From NCBI GenBank assembly GCA_905209745.1, contig CAJLUG010000030.1:1-8886 (forward strand): a DNA stretch of 8,886 nt, read 5' to 3'. Under the pieces are notes generated by a model. It ran no database searches. It worked only from the letters and a program-made list of their open reading frames with translations, and had not been told where the DNA came from. A program made the translations under genes and the position numbers. The stretch is from an uncultured Mycoplasma sp. (GTDB lineage Bacteria > Bacillota_I > Bacilli_A > RF39 > UBA660). Positions 6,658-8,886 of the stretch are shown piece by piece; the first letter of the stretch is position 1; every line of letters begins with the position of its first letter.

Positions 6658-8116
6658 ATTCTGCTGTTTTATCTAATTTAATGATTATTTGATAAGATTT
6701 TGCAAAGTTCATCTCATCAATATCAGCACTTACTCCATGATTATTTAACTCTTCTACTAGATTTCTGATCATATCTATTGATCTTTGAACTGTGAATGTT
6801 TCTTTGTGCTTTTTCTGTGTCACGATTGGATTATCATTAAATAATGCGGTATTTAGACTATTCATTTTCATATGTTGTTGTTCTATTGTGGAAGGATTTT
6901 CATGAAGTGATTTCTTATCATCTTTTTTATCTATTTCATCAATAGATACTGTATTTGTGTTCTTTGTTTGAACTTCTTCTGGTAAATCTACTGGAATTAA
7001 ATCTGGAGTCTTGAAATAGTCTTCTGTCTTTTCTTGTTTCGCTTTACTGTCGTCTGTTTTTACTATTTCTTCTGCTGGCGTAATAAAGCGATAAGTTTCT
7101 TCTCTTTGTTCTTGTGGCTCTTCTATTGGAGCACTGATATGTAAGAGACTATCTAAGTCAGCATTGGCTGCTTTTTGTGGGGTTGGAGCATTGATGTCTG
7201 TAGCATTTGCTCTAATATCTGAAATATTTATTGGTTCTTGATTCATACTAGTAGGATTTATTCCCCCTACTGGTTCATTTTCATCATCTACTTCATCATC
7301 ATCTATTTCTCCATAGTTAATAAATCTTGGTGTAGAAGTTTCTTCTTCTCCACTTGGAGGAGCAATTGTTATTTTTCCATAATTACTTGTGTCTTCTGGT
7401 AAATTAGCAGTTGGTGTTAAAGGGCTATTGTTAACAAAAGCTGCGGAAGTAATGGGAGCTTTTGCCGTTACCTCTTTGTTTTCCATAGAATCCCCTTTCT
7501 CCTCTTTTGGATACATCTCTTTTATTTTTTCTTCTAATTGTCTTACAGTCATTTTTTCATCTATGACTTTTTTTAGCATTGCCTTTTGCTTTTTGGTATC
7601 AGGTATATTTAATAGTGTTCTAGCATGACGCTCTGATATTTGTTCTTTTAATAGGGCATCTTGTACAGCATCAGATAGGCTTAATAATCTTAACTTATTG
7701 GCAACGGCTGATTGACTTTTTCCCATTGTCTTAGCTAGTTCTTCTTGAGTCATCTGATCAATTTCTAATATTTTTTGATAAGTTCTTGCTTCCTCGATAG
7801 GATTTAAATTTCTTCTTTGTAAGTTTTCAAGTAAGGCTACTTTCGAACTTTCTTTATCATCTAAATTTCTAATAATTGCGGGAATTTTCGTTAGTCCTGC
7901 TAAAGCTGAGGCTTTATATCTTCTTTCTCCGGCAATGATTTCATATTTTCCATTTACATTTCGTACAATAATAGGTTGAATTACACCGTGTTCTTTGATT
8001 GATACTGCTAGTTCTTTTAAAGCTTTTTCATCAAATACTTCACGAGGTTGAAATCTATTTGGTATTATGTCATCTAAATATAAATAAACTACTTCATCTT
8101 TATTTTGTTCGTTCAT
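6656..8116 (-). CDS. noc: Noc-like nucleoid occlusion protein (ParB family) with long acidic linker
   Basis: 486 residues, much longer than Bacillus Noc (about 280). Numbered from the ATG at 8122: N-terminal CTP-binding domain with NRFQPRE (22-28), GERR (65-68) and ENLQRRN (99-105); helix-turn-helix region about 126-148 (KSQSAVANKLRLL); a Noc-type ISERHAR at 162-168; then roughly 205-437, rich in Asp, Glu, Pro, Ser and Thr; and a C-terminal dimer domain at 438-488 (TFTVQRSIDMIRNLVEELN). Specificity positions are Gln137, Lys143, Ser148 and Arg165, Noc-like at three of four. Position (between rsmG and parA) also fits Noc, which binds its own DNA sites and blocks septum formation over the nucleoid. 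The N-terminal amphipathic membrane helix of Bacillus Noc is not visible. Start 8116 is chosen because the SD GAGGG abuts the ATG at 8122 but is six bases from 8116. It has its own promoter and terminator. Confidence 0.9.
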   Translation of the reverse strand: MNEQNKDEVVYLYLDDIIPNRFQPREVFDEKALKELAVSIKEHGVIQPIIVRNVNGKYEIIAGERRYKASALAGLTKIPAIIRNLDDKESSKVALLENLQRRNLNPIEEARTYQKILEIDQMTQEELAKTMGKSQSAVANKLRLLSLSDAVQDALLKEQISERHARTLLNIPDTKKQKAMLKKVIDEKMTVRQLEEKIKEMYPKEEKGDSMENKEVTAKAPITSAAFVNNSPLTPTANLPEDTSNYGKITIAPPSGEEETSTPRFINYGEIDDDEVDDENEPVGGINPTSMNQEPINISDIRANATDINAPTPQKAANADLDSLLHISAPIEEPQEQREETYRFITPAEEIVKTDDSKAKQEKTEDYFKTPDLIPVDLPEEVQTKNTNTVSIDEIDKKDDKKSLHENPSTIEQQHMKMNSLNTALFNDNPIVTQKKHKETFTVQRSIDMIRNLVEELNNHGVSADIDEMNFAKSYQIIIKLDKTAE

Positions 8117-8156
8117 ATTCATCCCTCGCTTTTTATTCTTTTTACCCTATGTTATC

Positions 8157-8185
8157 ATTATAGACTATTTTTCTGTCGCTTTCAA
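8157..8185 (-). promoter_or_regulatory. SigA-type promoter of noc
   Basis: TTGAAA (8185-8180), a 17-base spacer and a perfect TATAAT (8162-8157) on the minus strand, just after the rsmG terminator. The predicted leader is about 35 bases. Confidence 0.82.
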
Positions 8186-8192
8186 GTAGTGG

Positions 8193-8218
8193 AAAAGAAA
8201 AAAGGACTTTTATCCTTT
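8193..8218 (-). terminator. Rho-independent terminator after rsmG
   Basis: Minus strand: AAAGGA (8218-8213), a six-base loop that includes the rsmG stop codon, TCCTTT (8206-8201), then T-rich sequence TTTCTTTT to 8193. The stem is short, but a flanking A/T extension can lengthen it with a bulge. Confidence 0.7.
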
Positions 8219-8848
8219 CTTTTCTATGATTACAATACTACGATGGCTTTGTTCTTTAGGTAAGAGAAATTTATTTATTGTTTTAATGTGATATTTGTTA
8301 TTTATTTTTTGTTTTACTTTATCTGTTAATTCTTCCTCGATATTTCCTTTTAGTGCCACTAACTTTCCATCTTTATTTACTAGATGCATTGTATATGTTA
8401 TTAATTTTTCTATATTAGCAACTGCTCTAGCAGTTACGATGTCATAGGTTTCTTTTAAATCTTCTGCTCTTATATGAATGGCTTTGATGTTTTTTAACTC
8501 TAACTCTTCAATTACTTTATTTAAGTAGTTTACTCTTTTTTGTAATGCATCTACTAAGGTGATGTTTAGATTAGGAAAAACGATTTTTAAGACAATACCT
8601 GGAAATCCTGCTCCTGTTCCTACATCACATAACGTATTTACTTTTGTTAGATCCACTTCTTTTACAATCGTTAGGCTATCGTAAAAATGTTTTAAGTATA
8701 CGTCTTCTTTGTTAGTGATTCTTGTTAAGTTAATTTTTTGATTCCATTCAATTAATAAATTATAAAATTTATTTAGTTTTTTTAATTGATCTTCTGTTAG
8801 ATTGATTCCTATTTCTTTTACTTCTTCTTTAAATTCTTGTTCTGTCAT
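8210..8848 (-). CDS. rsmG: 16S rRNA (guanine-527-N7)-methyltransferase RsmG (GidB)
   Basis: 212 residues, within the family range. The SAM-binding loop DVGTGAGFPG is at 75-84, preceded by EWNQKINLTRI and YLKHFYDS, which are nearly invariant in RsmG. TARAVA at 139-144 and a C-terminal LPKEQSHRSIVIIEK also match. The enzyme methylates N7 of G527 in the 530 loop of 16S rRNA; its loss is known to give low-level streptomycin resistance. The ATG at 8857 is in frame, but AAGGA abuts it directly. The ATG at 8848 has nine-base spacing, gives the family-typical start MTEQEF, and follows the mnmG stop by one base, so I chose 8848. It ends in its own terminator, so it is probably the last gene of the mnmG transcript. 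Confidence 0.96.
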   Translation of the reverse strand: MTEQEFKEEVKEIGINLTEDQLKKLNKFYNLLIEWNQKINLTRITNKEDVYLKHFYDSLTIVKEVDLTKVNTLCDVGTGAGFPGIVLKIVFPNLNITLVDALQKRVNYLNKVIEELELKNIKAIHIRAEDLKETYDIVTARAVANIEKLITYTMHLVNKDGKLVALKGNIEEELTDKVKQKINNKYHIKTINKFLLPKEQSHRSIVIIEKKG

Positions 8849-8849
8849 A

Positions 8850-8886
8850 TTACCCATTCCTTCTTAAATATACCATTAATATAGAA
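8850..8886 (-). CDS. mnmG: tRNA modification enzyme MnmG (GidA), C-terminal end
   Basis: The minus strand from the window edge reads SILMVYLRRNG and stops at TAA (8852-8850), one base before the rsmG ATG. This resembles the conserved MnmG ending (PADISxLLxYL), and mnmG is the usual gene upstream of rsmG. MnmG works with MnmE to place carboxymethylaminomethyl groups on wobble U34 of tRNAs. Only eleven codons are present, so the call rests on this short match and on gene order. Confidence 0.65.
   Translation of the reverse strand, partial: SILMVYLRRNG

Noticed and set aside
8845..8886. Alternative upstream reading frame ending FKKEWVI with an ATGA overlap on rsmG
   Set aside because: It is open, but the other frame, ending SILMVYLRRNG, resembles the MnmG C-terminus expected from gene order.

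Overview
The window comes from a low-GC, single-membrane-type bacterium, most likely a member of the Bacillota (Bacilli or the Erysipelotrichia/Mollicutes-related gut lineages). The reasons are the strong AT bias, AGGAGG-type Shine-Dalgarno (SD) sites, SigA-like promoters, and the gene order mnmG-rsmG-noc-parA(soj)-parB(spo0J)-(mscS)-DUF951-ychF, which is the replication-origin-proximal block of Bacillota. The genetic code looks standard (Trp is TGG), and every readable stop codon in the window is TAA. No species can be named from the sequence alone.

Every gene is on the minus strand, so transcription runs from high to low coordinates. In that order: the last 11 codons of mnmG (8886-8850); rsmG, 16S rRNA methyltransferase (8848-8210), with a terminator at its stop; a promoter and then noc, a ParB-family nucleoid occlusion protein (8116-6656), ending in a long hairpin terminator; a promoter and a tightly packed five-gene operon, parA (6482-5697), parB (5716-4817), a small MscS channel (4810-3995), DUF951 (4008-3814) and an AbgT-family transporter (3810-2215), closed by a terminator that begins inside the stop codon; a second extended -10 promoter driving ychF (2123-1023) and a divergent PgeF/laccase-domain protein (996-214), again with a terminator at the stop codon; and the first 46 codons of an acyltransferase-3 family membrane protein (138 to below 1).

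Functionally the window joins translation fidelity (mnmG, rsmG, ychF), chromosome segregation and division-site control (noc, parA, parB) and envelope transport (mscS, abgT, acyltransferase). ParA and ParB form the partition pair. Noc is their paralogue with its own promoter. It is unusual here because its DNA-binding part and its C-terminal dimer domain are separated by about 230 acidic, low-complexity residues, and it lacks the N-terminal membrane-binding helix known from Bacillus Noc. No canonical parS or Noc-binding site was seen.

Several starts were moved from the longest open frame on SD spacing (rsmG, noc, parA, DUF951, pgeF). Two genes use TTG starts (parB, mscS). No insertion sequence, CRISPR array, tRNA or rRNA was seen. 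There is no gene-free stretch over 300 bases; the longest is the noc-parA gap (about 170 bases), which holds a terminator, a direct repeat and a promoter. I see no wholly new system. The best leads are the Noc architecture, the envelope genes inside the par operon, and the divergent PgeF and AbgT proteins.
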